From: Monocercomonoides exilis
Lineage: Eukaryota; Preaxostyla; Oxymonadida; Polymastigidae
Reading direction: 5' to 3'
DNA: 64,000 nt
Assembly: GCA_001643675.2 (NCBI GenBank)
Contig: LSRY02000039.1
Span: 302,501-366,500 of the forward strand
This document shows positions 10,011 through 22,402 of this stretch, in pieces (within the stretch, counting starts at the first letter, position 1; each line of letters opens with the position of its first letter). Under the pieces are notes generated by a model. That model was not told where the DNA came from and did not search any database. It worked only from the letters and a program-made list of their open reading frames with translations. The position numbers were made by a program, and so were the translations under genes.

Positions 10011-13000
10011 CATTCTTTTTGAACTTTATTGTTGTGATTGTTTGAAATTGGCATTCTATATTCGTTGTTATTTATTTATATATTCGTTGTTTATTTTTTT
10101 GTTTATTTTAATTAATGAATCATTAACATCCCACACATTCATTCAATGTGTTGCTATCTTTTCATTCTCTAAACAATAATTATTATTCCTATTCTGATAG
10201 CAACATGGTCCAAACGAGCCTGTGACTCCACCTCCTCCCAAATTCTGGATGCCTCCTCCGCCTTCTGCCCCTTCAGCTTTTCTATCATTATCTTCTTCTT
10301 CTTCCAATCCTCTTACTTCTTCGCCTCCTCTTCTTCCCCATGCCTCCTCTAATTCTTCTCTCCATCAGTCGATTTCCCGCACTTCATCCTGTTCTTCATC
10401 TACATCTCCCACTTCTCCAACCTCTTTTCCTTCTCTTGGGCCTCTCAGCTTGTCAAACGCAGCTGCCCCGCTTTCTTCTTCAAGCAGCATCACTTCAGCA
10501 TCACACCTTTCTATTTCTTCACTTGCTCCATCTGCTGCTATCACTTCATCTGATCCGTTCCTTCCTTCTTCTTCTGCCTCTGCTTCTTCTTCTTCTTCTT
10601 CATCTTCTTCTTCTTCTTCTGTGTTTGCTTCTGCATCTGCCTCATCCCCCTTTTCCGCCCCTTCTTCTGCTGCCTCTTCTCGCTGCTCTTCTCCAACGAT
10701 GCATTCACTCTCGTTGCAGACATCGCTATTCACCTCGCCTTTTGTGACAGATCAGTCCTCTGCTTCCTTTGCGTCTCCGTTTGAGACAATCCAAGGGACA
10801 GCATTGTCAGCTACTGCTGCTGCTTCTTCTTCTGCTTCTGTGCCGAGTGGGGAGAAGAAGAGAAGAGTGAAGAAAATGAGAAGGAAGGTGAAGAAGACGA
10901 AGGTGGTTGCACGCAGCAAAAGAGAGGTGCGAATGAAAAATGTGAAGAGACAGCAAGAAGAGAGGAGGAAGGAGAGGGAGGAGAAAAGGAAAGAGGAAGT
11001 GGAGGAGAGAAAAAAGAGAGAGAAAGAGGAAGATGCAGAGCTGAGCACTCGGGTGTGGTACTTGGCTGTGTATGAGTATCGTGCTGAAGAGGATGAGGAG
11101 CTGAGTGTGAGTGTGGGGGATATTGTGTATGGAAGATTGAGGAAGAAGAAAGAGAAGAAGGAGAAAGAAGGAGGAGGAGGAGGAGGGGAAGGGGAAGAAG
11201 AGGAAGATGATGATGATGATGATGATGAAGGGTGGGTGAAAGTGACGAATGGTGTTGGTGAGTCGGGGATTGTGCCAATGAACTATGTGAACGAATTGGA
11301 AGGAGGAGCAGCCTTTGAAGAAGTGAGAAGAGAGATCGAGAGAAGAAAGATGAAAAGGGAAAGGGAAAGGTTGGAATATGAGAAGAGAGTGAAAGAAGAG
11401 GATGAAGAGGAGGCGAGAAAGGAAAAAGAAGAAGAGGCGCCTAAGGAAGGTGAAGATGACATCACAGAAGTAGAAACAGAAGTAGAGACAGAGGTGGAAG
11501 AAGAGATTGAGTGTGATGAAGGAGAAGGAGGAGAAAGAGGAGGAGGAGAAAGAGAAAGAGAAGGGGCAGACAGTGTGGAGTTTGGGCACGTGAAGAGCGG
11601 AGCAGAGCAAAGTTCGAGGAATCCATCGAGGACATCAAGTGTTTGCTCGCGAAAGAGCAGAGAAGAGGAGAATAAGAAGGGGATAGTGAGAAGATGGAGC
11701 AGCGTAGGGGAACGAGGCAAAGAGGATGTGAGAATGAAAGGGAAAATGGAGATTGGATATGAAAGTGAGGAGGAAGGAGACGAAGGAGACGAAGAAGATG
11801 GGAGGAAAGGAGGGAAAGGAGGGAAAGGAGCAGATGATGGGGATAGTTCCATATCAGACGAGGCACTTCTGATGGATGTTGAGGATGCACTGGGATACGA
11901 CGAGAAAGAAGAGGAAGAGAAGATGGAGAAAGAGAGGAAGGCGAGAATGGAGGAGAAGCATAAAAGAAAGGATAAAGAAGGAAATGCAGCTGCGCTGATG
12001 TCGATGATTGCAGGGGAGCACTCGAACGAGAAGAAGAAGGAAGAAATTGAAGGGAATGCGAATATGAAGGAAAGTAGCGAAAACAATGAACATGAGTATG
12101 ATGATATTGAAAATAATCTGAATCTGACAGAAGAAGAGAAGAAAAATGAAAAACAGAAGAGGATGCTGTTGAAGATTGGAATAGCGAACAATGTTGTTGA
12201 TGGAAGCAAAGAAGAAAAGAATGCAGAAGAAGAAGAAGAAGGAAAAGGATTGAATATTAAGAAAGATAACAAGGAAGAAACGAAGAGTGGAGAAGAAGGA
12301 ATGAAAGAAATAGAGAAAGAAGAGAAAGAAGAAAAGCAGAAGGAGAATGATAAAAGTGTAGAGATAAACAAAGTAAAATTGGATGAGAAAGAGAAAGAAG
12401 AAAATGGAAATGGAAAAGGAAATGACACTAAAAAAGAAACTCATAGCGATTCAGATGGAAAAGAAAAGGAAAAGGAAAAGGAAAAAATTGAAGAAACATC
12501 ATTGAGAAAGGAAGAAGCGCAAGCGACTAAAGAAAATGTTGATGACAAAACAGAAGATGAATTGAAGGAGGTTAAAAATGCTTCATCTTGTAAAGAAGAA
12601 GCATCCAGTGAAAAAGAGGCAGAAAAAGAGAAAGAGATTGCAAGTGGCAAAGCATCAGAGGAGAATCAGAAGGATTCTCCTGATAAAGAAGAAGTCAAAG
12701 ATGAAAGGAAAGAAGAAGTCAAAGAAGAGGAAGACGAGGAAGAGGAAGAGGAAACTTTTCCTGCAATTGTATGTTAACATATCTTTATAAATATTCTTTT
12801 TAAATTTCTTTCCTGAATTTTTTCACAAACCAAAATGTCACTTATCTTGCTATTTATATTTCTTTGGCTTATTTTATTTATTTATAATATTTTTTTTGTT
12901 CATTTATTCATTTATTTCATTCTGTTTGCAGATTTTGTACAACTTCAAGGCAACTGGAGAAAATGCCATATCTGTACAAGCAAACGAGGAGGTGCAAATG

Positions 13001-13090
13001 ATTGACGAAGAAGCAAATGGCTGGATTTATGTGATTAAATCAGATGGGACTGAAGGTTATGTTCCAAAGTCGTTTGTAAAGAAGAAGTAG
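8674..13090 (+). CDS. F-BAR domain protein with two SH3 domains (Bzz1/FCHSD-like)
   Basis: Eight exons: 8674-8759, 8821-8925, 8990-9194, 9238-9342, 9404-9607, 9815-9961, 10201-12768 and 12932-13090; 1,192 aa, all in phase. Residues 1-284 are helical and F-BAR-like (LWEGIDLIFERGKAGKKTYDEI, KREKYCFAFGEWDEADAAYSK, EEYERTMYRLLREFEELEAKR). A Pro/Ser-rich linker follows. SH3-1 lies at ~570-646 (YLAVYEYRAEEDEELSVSVGDIV ... GWVKV ... GIVPMNYVNEL), and a Lys/Glu/Gly/Asp tract splits its middle. A ~480-residue Glu/Lys-rich tract leads to a clean C-terminal SH3 (ILYNFKATGENAISVQ, GWIYV, GYVPKSFVKKK). The family bends membranes and recruits actin nucleators during endocytosis. The fourth intron has a GC donor. 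The N-terminal family call rests on helix pattern; the SH3 calls are firm. Confidence 0.8.
9343..9403 (+). other. GC-AG intron in the F-BAR gene
   Basis: The coding frame reads AAAAAAATTAAG then GCATGA, where TGA would end the protein. No GT lies at a usable place. Splicing AAG/GCATGA to TATGTAG/TTGATGAAG keeps phase 0 and joins two helical segments (KKIK-LMKTMTEKL). All other introns I modelled begin with GT. Confidence 0.7.
9981..10010 (+). repeat. Poly-T tract in intron 6 of the F-BAR gene
   Basis: An uninterrupted run of about 29 T residues sits inside the intron 9962-10200. It creates a meaningless Phe-rich reading frame. Confidence 0.9.
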
Positions 13091-14031
<941 letters not shown>

Positions 14032-14130
14032 TGTTGATGAATTAATAATTCGTCTTCAACTGATAAAAAATATATAACAAAAAGTGAAATTTTAAGAGAA
14101 TTGTTTTTTATCATTCACATGGATTTTTCA
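14032..14130 (+). repeat. Left terminal inverted repeat of the older element
   Basis: It matches, in reverse complement, 15345-15421 continued at 22428-22458. The match is continuous only when the hAT insertion is removed, so it also serves as an internal record of the empty site. Confidence 0.75.
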
Positions 14131-14546
14131 ACAAAAAAATATGGGGTTAAATATGGACTTTCAAGCTTTTTATGCACAAAGCTTGAAAAAATTGTTTCAC
14201 TTATAACATTTTTGAACTTTATCAGGTTTCAAAAAATTTTTGATTTTCATATCTGAAAACAAACTACATTGAAATAATTTCAAAATGTTTTCCAACATTT
14301 CGCTATTTTCAAAAAATGGACACATTTTTATTGTGGTTTTTGTTCTCAAAAAGTCAATGAAAAGTGCATAATTTTTCAATGAAAATGCCTGGGCATATGG
14401 AGAAGATCATGGTATTCCATGATCCATGCCCTCAATTATAAAAAGATTTTGATATTTCTTATTGTGTTTATTGGGTTTTAGGGTTTTGACGAATTAAACA
14501 AGTTCGCATTGGATATTGTGATAATTTAGGGTTTTTCCGAGGAATA

Positions 14547-14568
14547 TTAGGGTTAGGGTTAACCCTAA
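14547..14568 (+). repeat. Telomere-like palindrome (TTAGGG)2 then TTAACCCTAA
   Basis: Two TTAGGG units run directly into their inverse (TTAACCCTAA). Nearby sequence also has GGGTTTTAGGG (about 14470) and TTTAGGGTTTTT (about 14525). It lies inside the older inverted-repeat element. It could be an interstitial telomeric remnant or simply part of the element. Confidence 0.45.
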
Positions 14569-15413
14569 AAGAGATTTTTAAAATGAAAATTATAAAAATG
14601 GTGGGTAGGATCTCATTGGTACCAGGATCTACTCCACTTGCCAATGCCTGAAGTGAAATATGCTGCCCTAAATGGTTTCAATAAAATATTGTCAACATGT
14701 TATAACATGCATTAATATGGGTAATTATTTTTGTAATCATAACTTTTTTCGAAGTGTTAATTTTTCGAAGGTTGTTTGTCACAGGGAAGAGATTTTTTAT
14801 TAAAATGCAAAAAATTGTCAAAACTATTTCGAAGATAAATATTTAATATGAATTAAAAACGAAGATATCTTTTATAATCCTTTTATCTTTTCAGTATTAT
14901 TTTAATGAAATACAAGGGAAATTTATGAACCGAAATATTTGAATGAAAAAATATGATTTCAAAAATAATCTCACATGTTTTATTTGAAAAATCAATAGCA
15001 AAAACTTTTGAATATATCTTTATTCCAATGTACTTGAAATAATAACATTTGCCACTTTTCAAAAAGAATGATACACATATCAACATGCCAAAAAAACTAT
15101 GATTTCAAAAAATTACATCCACACTTGTATTTGATTTATTTTTTTCAAATATATTTCTTAATTATATAAATTTGACTGAAAAAGTTTTTTGATATTGAAT
15201 TGTTTTTGATGTTACAACTTCAAAAAGAATTACACTCGTTACCAATATATTTTGATTTGAAAATTATGAAAGTTGGAGAGTCTATTGTCAAAATTGAGCA
15301 TTCCATGAATAGTTTTATTTAACCTAAAAATTAACCATTAACATATTTTTTTGAAGAAAAATCCATGTGAATGATAAAAAATAATTCTCTTAAAATTTGA
15401 CTTTATGTTGAAT

Positions 15414-15421
15414 ATTTTTTA
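15414..15421 (+). repeat. hAT target-site duplication, left copy (ATTTTTTA)
   Basis: The 8 bases directly before the left inverted repeat are ATTTTTTA and are identical to 22420-22427. Eight-bp duplications are diagnostic of hAT transposition. Confidence 0.9.
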
Positions 15422-15438
15422 TAACCCTGGGTGACGTG
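15422..15438 (+). repeat. hAT left terminal inverted repeat (17 bp)
   Basis: TAACCCTGGGTGACGTG, exactly inverse to 22403-22419. Just inside it, CGCAACGTCCGTCACC resembles the ACGT/GTCAC-rich right subterminal region. Confidence 0.9.
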
Positions 15439-15491
15439 AAGAAAAAAATTCGCAACGTCCGTCACCTATTTTCCACTTCAATAAAATAAAA

Positions 15492-15492
<1 letters not shown>

Positions 15493-15553
<61 letters not shown>
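15493..15553 (+). repeat. Poly-A tract inside the hAT left end
   Basis: About 60 consecutive A residues (interrupted only at the edges) about 70 bp from the element end. No coding or splicing role is apparent. Confidence 0.9.
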
Positions 15554-15555
<2 letters not shown>

Positions 15556-15559
15556 AATA

Positions 15560-16340
15560 TAAGAAAATATGAATTATTATTACATTTATTTGATTAACAT
15601 TAATCGATAATTTAATTTTCTTTCTTTCTTTCTTTCTTATTTTTGCATCTTTGGATCAATAATTCCCGTTATTTTATTATTAGAATATAAATCAAAGTGA
15701 GCTGTTGTGTTTTGTGATACAATCTGCAGATGCATAAGAGGATGGAATGTGTGTCAATTTTGTAAATGCTGTTTCTAAAGATTTCAATTCGTCAGTTTCT
15801 TTTTTGTGTTCGTCAACTTTGTTCGAACAAAATTTGAGACAAAATGCTCTGTAGCTTCTATACTAATCATATAAAAATTGCAAAGTGTGTAACTGAACAA
15901 TATGCAAGTGTCTGATCATTGTTGCATTTTAAGTCTTGATTATTGCAATTTTTATTTTTGATTATTTTTTTGAGCTTTCATTTAGCATCGAGGAAGAACA
16001 TTGACAAAAAATCCATGAAGCGAATGAAACAAAGAATGGAATGAATAACGATAAATCAATATCTGTTTTCACAAAAAAGCAATTCGACGGAATACACATT
16101 ATAATTGAAGAATTAAAATACCAGTTGAAATTCTTATTCTACAGAAATTTTTTGGATATTACAATGTTTCTTAAGATTTGCGGATTTTATTTTTTGAAAG
16201 GATTTTTATTGAACAAAATATCTAAAAGCATGACGATTTATTTTGTAAAAATAAAAAAAGAAAAAAGTTAGAAAGGAAGAAAGTTATTGAATGACATTTT
16301 TGAATTTAATATTTAACCTGACAAAAGGATTTCTTCAGAA
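15560..16340. other. Non-coding left arm of the hAT element
   Basis: AT-rich sequence with a short (CTTT)n tract near 15619. The only frame (16041-16271, 76 codons) has no recognisable motif and I do not call it a gene. Confidence 0.5.
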
Positions 16341-17100
16341 TTGTTATATGTCTGTGTTCCTTGTCTGCTGAATGCTGCTTCAAGCAATGAGGTAAGCGAA
16401 GAAACACAATAAGAAATGAATGATGTTTTCCTGGTTACGAGCGATATAGGTGAATATGCATGTGTAAGCATTTCTTCTTCTATTTTGACATTTTTGGAAA
16501 TTTTAGAAATTTTTCATTGGTTTTTTGTACAAAAACTGCATCTGAATGAAATCAAAGAGATTATGAAATGTCATCAAGAATACAGAAATCTGACTCATCT
16601 TGCTTCTCAATCAACTTGGCAGTTTTTGATAAACCGTTTCTTCAGCAATGAACGCATCGAAAGAGTTGTTGCGAATGAGCTGCATTTTGGAAGAATGGCA
16701 ATTAGATAACTGAAAGAGCAGAGAGAATGTGATGATACGAAAAGAGAGAAAGAAAAAGTAGATGGAGAATTAGAAACAAAAGGAGAGCTTTTTTATTGAT
16801 ATGGCTCCGAACATTAGAATATTTCATCTGGTCATGCGCACGTTGGGGTCAAGAATATGCAGAGCTTATCAGCTTCATTGTTTGGATGTTAAAATCTGCA
16901 AAGGTGAATAATGAAATGATTATCAACTGTTGTATTTATTTATTGAGAAGCTCAGCAAGGAACAGTGCTGTGAAAATTGATGACTTGTTGAGAAGTGAAG
17001 CCGTTGATGCTGCTTTGGAGAAGAAACAGCAGCCAACGTTGAAAAAAGGTTTGGAATTTGATAGCTTGAATTTTTCATTGCGATTTCTAGGAGATTGAAA
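16340..17100 (+). pseudogene. Broken helical-protein fragment carried inside the hAT element
   Basis: In one frame from about 16360 the sequence reads LLNAASSNEVSEETQ, stop, then NDVFLVTSDIGEYACVSISS, WQFLINRFFSNERIERVV and ANELHFGRMAIR, then a TAA (16707-16709), a short continuation LKEQRECDDTKREKEK, and after a frameshift near 16795 WLRTLEYFIWSCARWG, FIVWMLKSAKV and CIYLLRSSARNSAVKIDDLL. The pattern of amphipathic helices with NELHF, LEYF and CIYLLRSSA-type segments looks like an armadillo/HEAT-like repeat protein. Two in-frame stops and a frameshift mark it as dead. It is on the strand opposite the transposase. The parent family is not identified; capture of a host gene piece is my inference. 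Confidence 0.5.
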
Positions 17101-19148
17101 AAAGAAGAGAATTATAAAATTGTAGAAGCGAAAAGATAAGAGTTGTAAAGGAAATATTGAAATGAAGAAAAAAGGGTTGAGAATATCTTTATATGTTTTT
17201 AAAAATATGAACAGTTTTCTTTATTCAATTTTGTGGTTCACATGCATGGTGTATTAATTATTATTCTCAATATAATGATAAAAATAAATATTCATGTTTT
17301 GTTCATAAAGAATCAATGTTCAATTTTTCTTTTCTTGTCATTTCTTAAAATCGAAAATGAATAGTCTTTTTTTGTTTTTTCAAAACACTTCTATTATTTC
17401 TATTTGAAATGAAACGAAATAAAAACTTTTGAACTTTGAAAATTAACTAAAAAATATTCAAGGATTTGACAAAAAATGGAAAAATAAAAGAAAATACTTG
17501 TGATTTTGACAATTCCTCATTTCTTTTACAGAAATCTTTTTCAAACAATTAACAAACAAAATAACTGCAAAGAAAAATTCAAATGCATCACTGTTTAACA
17601 TCTTAACTGAAAAATTACGTCTTTCACAGATGCTGGACTTCTTTTCCCATTTGGAAATCTGTTTGGATTTTTTCATTGAATAAACTTCAACAAACCTCAT
17701 CCAGAAAATGAAGAATCAACAAATTGAGAAATGGAAAAAATAATGAGTTCGGATGATTCACATCGAACCGAAAACCTGTATCAATCTTTATTGATCTCAA
17801 CAACAAAAACTGCAATTTAGTGTATGTGCAACCAGTTCACCTGAAATGTCTCTTTTTCTATTGAAAATGATGCAAACGTCGCTAAAGCTCAACTTTAACA
17901 ATTTGTTCAGACTTCATTGTCTCCAAATTTATTTGTTCGAAAATTTTCATAATGTTTTCATATCGAATTGAATGGTACATCGTTGTCTTTTTTTGGGCGA
18001 TCGCAAATAGTTGTTAACAAAGCAACATTTCCCGTTTTTCTAGAGACATTTATCTTGAATCCACATCAAAATAATCAACTGCACCAAATGCACACTCTCA
18101 AGCGGAAGTTTGTTCTTCCGCTTCAATATGTTCATTTGGACTTTCATTTGTTCGTCTCGTTTATTTCATGCAGCTAATCTTATACTCTTTTCATAATTCC
18201 TTCTTCACTCTCTTCCGAATCAACTTCAGAAGAGATGAAAGAAATCCCGAAAAGGTTAATTTCACATTTTTTTGAACAATGAATTAATGTTTGAAGTTGA
18301 GAACACCTTATATTTTGATTAAGAAAGTGTATTTATTATCATTTCATCTGTTCTAAAAGAAGCATTAGAAGCAGTTGGGGCTTTTGGAAGTGCAACGAAT
18401 TGAAACAGAAATTTCTTTGCTTTGCTCTTCTTTCCTTTTGAGTGGCAAAATAGTGAAATAAATTATCCGTAAAGAAGGCTTCCAAGACTTCAGAAAAGAT
18501 AAGGAAAATACCCTTTGGAGGAAATGAAAATTTGTTTAGGAAGAGGAAGAAGATCTTGAATAAATCAACGTATGCATCACACTTCTAATAACATTTGATG
18601 ATGTAAATGAATTTGATAATTTATTATTCAGTTGTCTTATATCCACGGTTTTTATTTATATGCACTATTCCCGAATTTCATTCGGCTCACATTCCAAAAA
18701 ATAAATATTGTAATATTTCCACTCATCCTTTTTAACGAATGAATCAAACTTTTTTTTATAAGTTCAGAACAATAAATGCGAAAATTTCAAACACTAATTT
18801 GCTTTTTGGTTTTCTCTTGAAACTGTTTTTTCTGAAAGCACCACAAATTTGTTTGTTTCTATGTGAAGTTATTTCCTATTTGAAAACATTTTCTCATTCA
18901 ACCCCGTAAATAGCAAATTGTTCCCATTTCCTTTCATTTTAATTTTTTTTTTTTGTTTTTTGTCTTGAACGAAGATGAATTGAAAAAAAATATATATAAA
19001 TTAAAGTTTTCTAATTCGTTTTACGAAAAGGTTTTGTCGAAAGAAAGTTTTTTAAAAGGAAATGAAGCTATAACGAAATGATAACAGAAACGTTTTAAAC
19101 ATGAAGAATTGCCTCAAGTGTTTGCAAATTAAATGAAAATCTTTGATC
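17101..19148. other. Gene-free middle of the hAT element
   Basis: About 2 kb of AT-rich sequence between the broken fragment and the transposase 3' end. I see only short frames (for example 17458-17700 minus and 17968-18177 plus) without motifs. It includes the transposase 3' untranslated region and possibly its poly-A site. Confidence 0.5.
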
Positions 19149-22080
19149 TCAAATAATGTTTTTCATTTTAGAAATGACTCTTTCACAACTAGACTCACTG
19201 CAGGGAGAAACGATCAATGAAAGACATAGCCCTGAGTAAATCATCTGTAAACTTCCGTATGCTGCCAGAACATTGTAATGTATTTCTGGATTTATCTCAA
19301 ACAGCTCTTCAGGCTTTGATTTCATTTGTCTTTCAAATAACAGAATGCAGCCATCGACAAACTCCTTTTCAAAACTTCTCAATACTTTTTCTGTATATTT
19401 TGTCATATATTCAATAAGCCGTGGGAACCAATCGACTAATATTTCATTTTCTATTCGTTTGATTTTTTGTAAGTCTTTTTCTTCATTCATTTCCAGTAAT
19501 AATTCTGATTTGCTTGTCGAGAACAACTCAACAATTTCTTCATCTTCTTCCACTTCTGAATCAGAACAAAGCGTTTGCAATTTTCTTCGATTGGGAATAT
19601 GTTCATCGTCTTCTTTTCTGTTTTCTGTAAATCGAACATTCTCTTCAAGTTCTGTTTCTTTTCTGGATGCTTCTCCTTTTGGCAAGTTTGACAATATTGA
19701 AGGAGAAATGCTGGAGGAAATGGACAAATGTGAAGTTGTTGAAAACCGTGCAGATGAAGAGGTTTGTAATGAACTTGAAATATCATCTGAAGACGATGTA
19801 TTTGTATCTTCTTTTTTTTCATATTGATCATTTTTTTGCGAGCATTCTTCAAACAAGAAGTCGAACATATCATCAATGGAATTTTCTTCTGCTTCCAACA
19901 ACCCGAAGGCATCGCTGTCATCATCTTCTGTATCCCTGTCATCAATTTTTTCATTTATTTTTTCGCTATTTTCAATATTTCTTTCATCTAATTGTTTTAT
20001 TAATTCCATTACATCCTGGAAATCACTTTGACCTAGTAAAGCGAGAAAAAAATGATTAACACTATTTTCGAAAAAAAAACAATTAATCAAACCTATTTCT
20101 TTTTCGGATAAAACTTTCTTTGGTGAATGTGGTTGATCGTTGTAACTTTTTCTGTAATTATTTCATGAAAAATTCAAAATAAAAAAAGAATGAAAGAAAA
20201 TAGTTAATAAAATGAAACACATTCGAAAATCTTTTGCATATGAATCCATGGTTTTAAGCAAGGGGTGAAACAACGAAACGGTTGTTTGTTTAATTGTTGA
20301 GGAATCAATCAAGCAAGAATCGTTCGATTTTTTGCAGCGATCCGAAAATATTGATGGAGTCGAAAAATTACTGATTGGAAATTGCTGTTTTCGAATTAAT
20401 TGCATGCCAGTTGGTGTCAAAGCGTAAGAAAGGACAATGTACTCCCCGCGAGTTCCAGATAAAAAATAATTATGCAACAACATCAATGAATTTACAATAG
20501 AGTTTCTCCATTTATTTTCCTTGAAGGGTTCTTGCTTTCATAAAAAGAAAAAATATTCAAAAGTATTAAGAATTAAAGGAAAAACTTGACTCAACTTTGT
20601 ATTATCATTTTCGAAGCACATATGAAGAAAATGAAAAGGGTGAAGAAAAATTTCAGCCTTGATAATATCCACGAGGCTGTTTGCATCGATCAAATGTTCC
20701 TTTTGAATAATTTCATTTTTCTTTCTAATGAAAGAAGCTATTTCAAATAAGGAATTCCATCTGGTTGAAACGAATGAAGGTGAGCGCTTCTTCAGAAGGT
20801 TCCTTATTGACTGAGAATGGGCTTTTTGAGTGAAATTGAGCATTTTTAATTTCAGATCATATAGAAATGGCACTTTGGAAAATAAATTGGTGATTACCAA
20901 ATTAGTCAGGTGGTTACAACAATAAACATGAAAGGGAATAAATGTTTGATAATTTTCAACAGGTTTATTTGAGTTGCTTTCTTGTGTTGATAAATTTTCA
21001 ATAGCTCTTTTCTGAGATGACAATCCATCTGTACAAAAACTCCTGATAACCGTATTGAACTGAGATTATTCAAAAATTAAACTTTTGACAAGTGACTCAT
21101 ATTCGTTTGAAGTTCCACATGGAGGATATAATCCCCAAAACATGGGCTTGCTGTCCAATGATAATTTTGAGATTGTCACAACAGTAATTTTTCGATTACC
21201 AACACATGCACCATCCAACATTAAACTCACTCCATTGTTCCAAATGCTTGACTGTTTTTCCTTTACGATTTGAGTTTTTTCTTTGAGCACCATATATGCG
21301 ATTTTCTTGCGAGTCAAATATGGGAAAATTGATGTTGATGGTGGTGAAGGGTTGCTTTGCCCAGCTCTGATCAATGAAAAAATAAACGAATTCATTTCTT
21401 TCGAAGAAGATGATAAAAACGAAGAATTGCATCTGCATATTAATGAAATAAATTGCTTATGTAATTCTGAAACATTTGCTGGACCATCTAACATTGAATG
21501 AGATATAGGATTTTTGCAAATTAATGTGGAATCATAAGCTTTTTTAAATCGAACAATATTTTTGTGCTTCAAAAGTTCACAATTATGATTAACAATGAAT
21601 GAGTAACTTCTTCGACCTGACACACCGCAGGCAAATCCTTCCTTCGAAATCGGGCACAGATAATACTTGTGGCAATCCTTTTTTGGTATACCATTTTCAT
21701 CAACAAGAGTGAAAGAAATCCACAATGATTCTCCAATAGCTTCAAAAGAAAGTCTAGAAAGATATTCGTTCTTTTTTCGAGGATGATCATACACTTTCCA
21801 TGAAGAAAAACACAGGGATATGAACATTGAAGAATAATAATTGATATGCACACCTGGTCCATATTTTGTTTCGCAATGTTTTTGCAATATCACAAATTGA
21901 CAATCTGCATTTTCCAATTTCTTTTTCATCTTTTCAAAGATATCTTTCTGAAATAAATGTAAGAAACCTTCTTATTTGAATAACAATGGTTATTGTTCAC
22001 ACAATATAATCATTTGTCAAACATTTTTGTAATTCATTTGGCAAATTTTGAAGTTTTGTTTCTTCTTCTGGTTCGATCAT
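19149..22080 (-). CDS. hAT transposase (six exons)
   Basis: Exons 22003-22080, 21083-21947, 20586-21028, 20221-20534, 20093-20151 and 19149-20032 are phase-compatible and give an open frame of 880 codons. hAT features in order: SLMLDGACVGNRKITVV (first catalytic Asp), CCNHLTNLVITNLF, STRWNSLFEIASF (conserved TRW), and the C-terminal dimerisation block SPCSESSCERVISKMKN. A Ser/Glu-rich insert lies before the last block. The N-terminal YYLCPISKEGFACG may be a degenerate BED-type finger. One doubt: the intron 21029-21082 removes SFCTDGLSSQ, which looks like the second catalytic Asp. If that intron is not real, the frame has a single premature TAA at 21066-21068. The introns use host-like splice sites. 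It would cut and paste DNA at the 17-bp ends. Confidence 0.82.
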
Positions 22081-22089
22081 TTTCTGACT

Positions 22090-22400
22090 CGATGTGACGT
22101 TGTGACGTCAGTGACTTCAGTGACGTATCAATATTCCGATTTCCGCTTTCACGTCAGTGAAATATGTGTAATGGTAATTTTGATTTGTTTGAATTTAAAA
22201 ATAATTCATTGCAAAATTATAAATAAACAGTATATTTTAAATGAAAAATTATTAATCACTATGAAGAAATAAATTTTTAATTTTTTTTTATTTTTTAATT
22301 TTAATTATAATTTTTTATTTTAATTTATTTTTTTTTTTTTTTTGTGACGTAAAAAAATCTATCAAGTCCGTCAAAAATCGAAAAAGTCACGTCAGAAGTC
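22090..22400 (+). repeat. Subterminal TGACGT-rich region of the hAT right end
   Basis: Between 22090 and 22165 there are several TGACGT/ACGTCA motifs (including the palindrome TGACGTCA), with more at about 22343 and 22387-22400. Some lie just upstream of the transposase start at 22080. hAT transposases typically bind short subterminal repeats, so these are candidate binding sites; their position would also allow autoregulation. The stretch 22270-22340 is AT-rich filler with a poly-T run. Confidence 0.6.
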
Positions 22401-22402
22401 AC

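Noticed and set aside
11283-12428. 381-codon minus-strand frame rich in Ser/Phe
   Set aside because: It is antisense to the Glu/Lys-rich coding exon of the F-BAR/SH3 gene; GAA repeats read backwards give Ser/Phe. No start context, introns or domains.
21066-21068. TAA read as Gln (alternative genetic code as in some oxymonads)
   Set aside because: Most host genes here end cleanly at TAA or TAG with family-typical C-termini (fibrillarin, ACBP, H4, fimbrin, the F-BAR protein), so the standard code is better supported; the TAA is explained by an intron or a mutation.
22048-22272. 74-codon plus-strand frame at the hAT right end
   Set aside because: Overlaps the TGACGT subterminal region and the first transposase exon in antisense; no motif.
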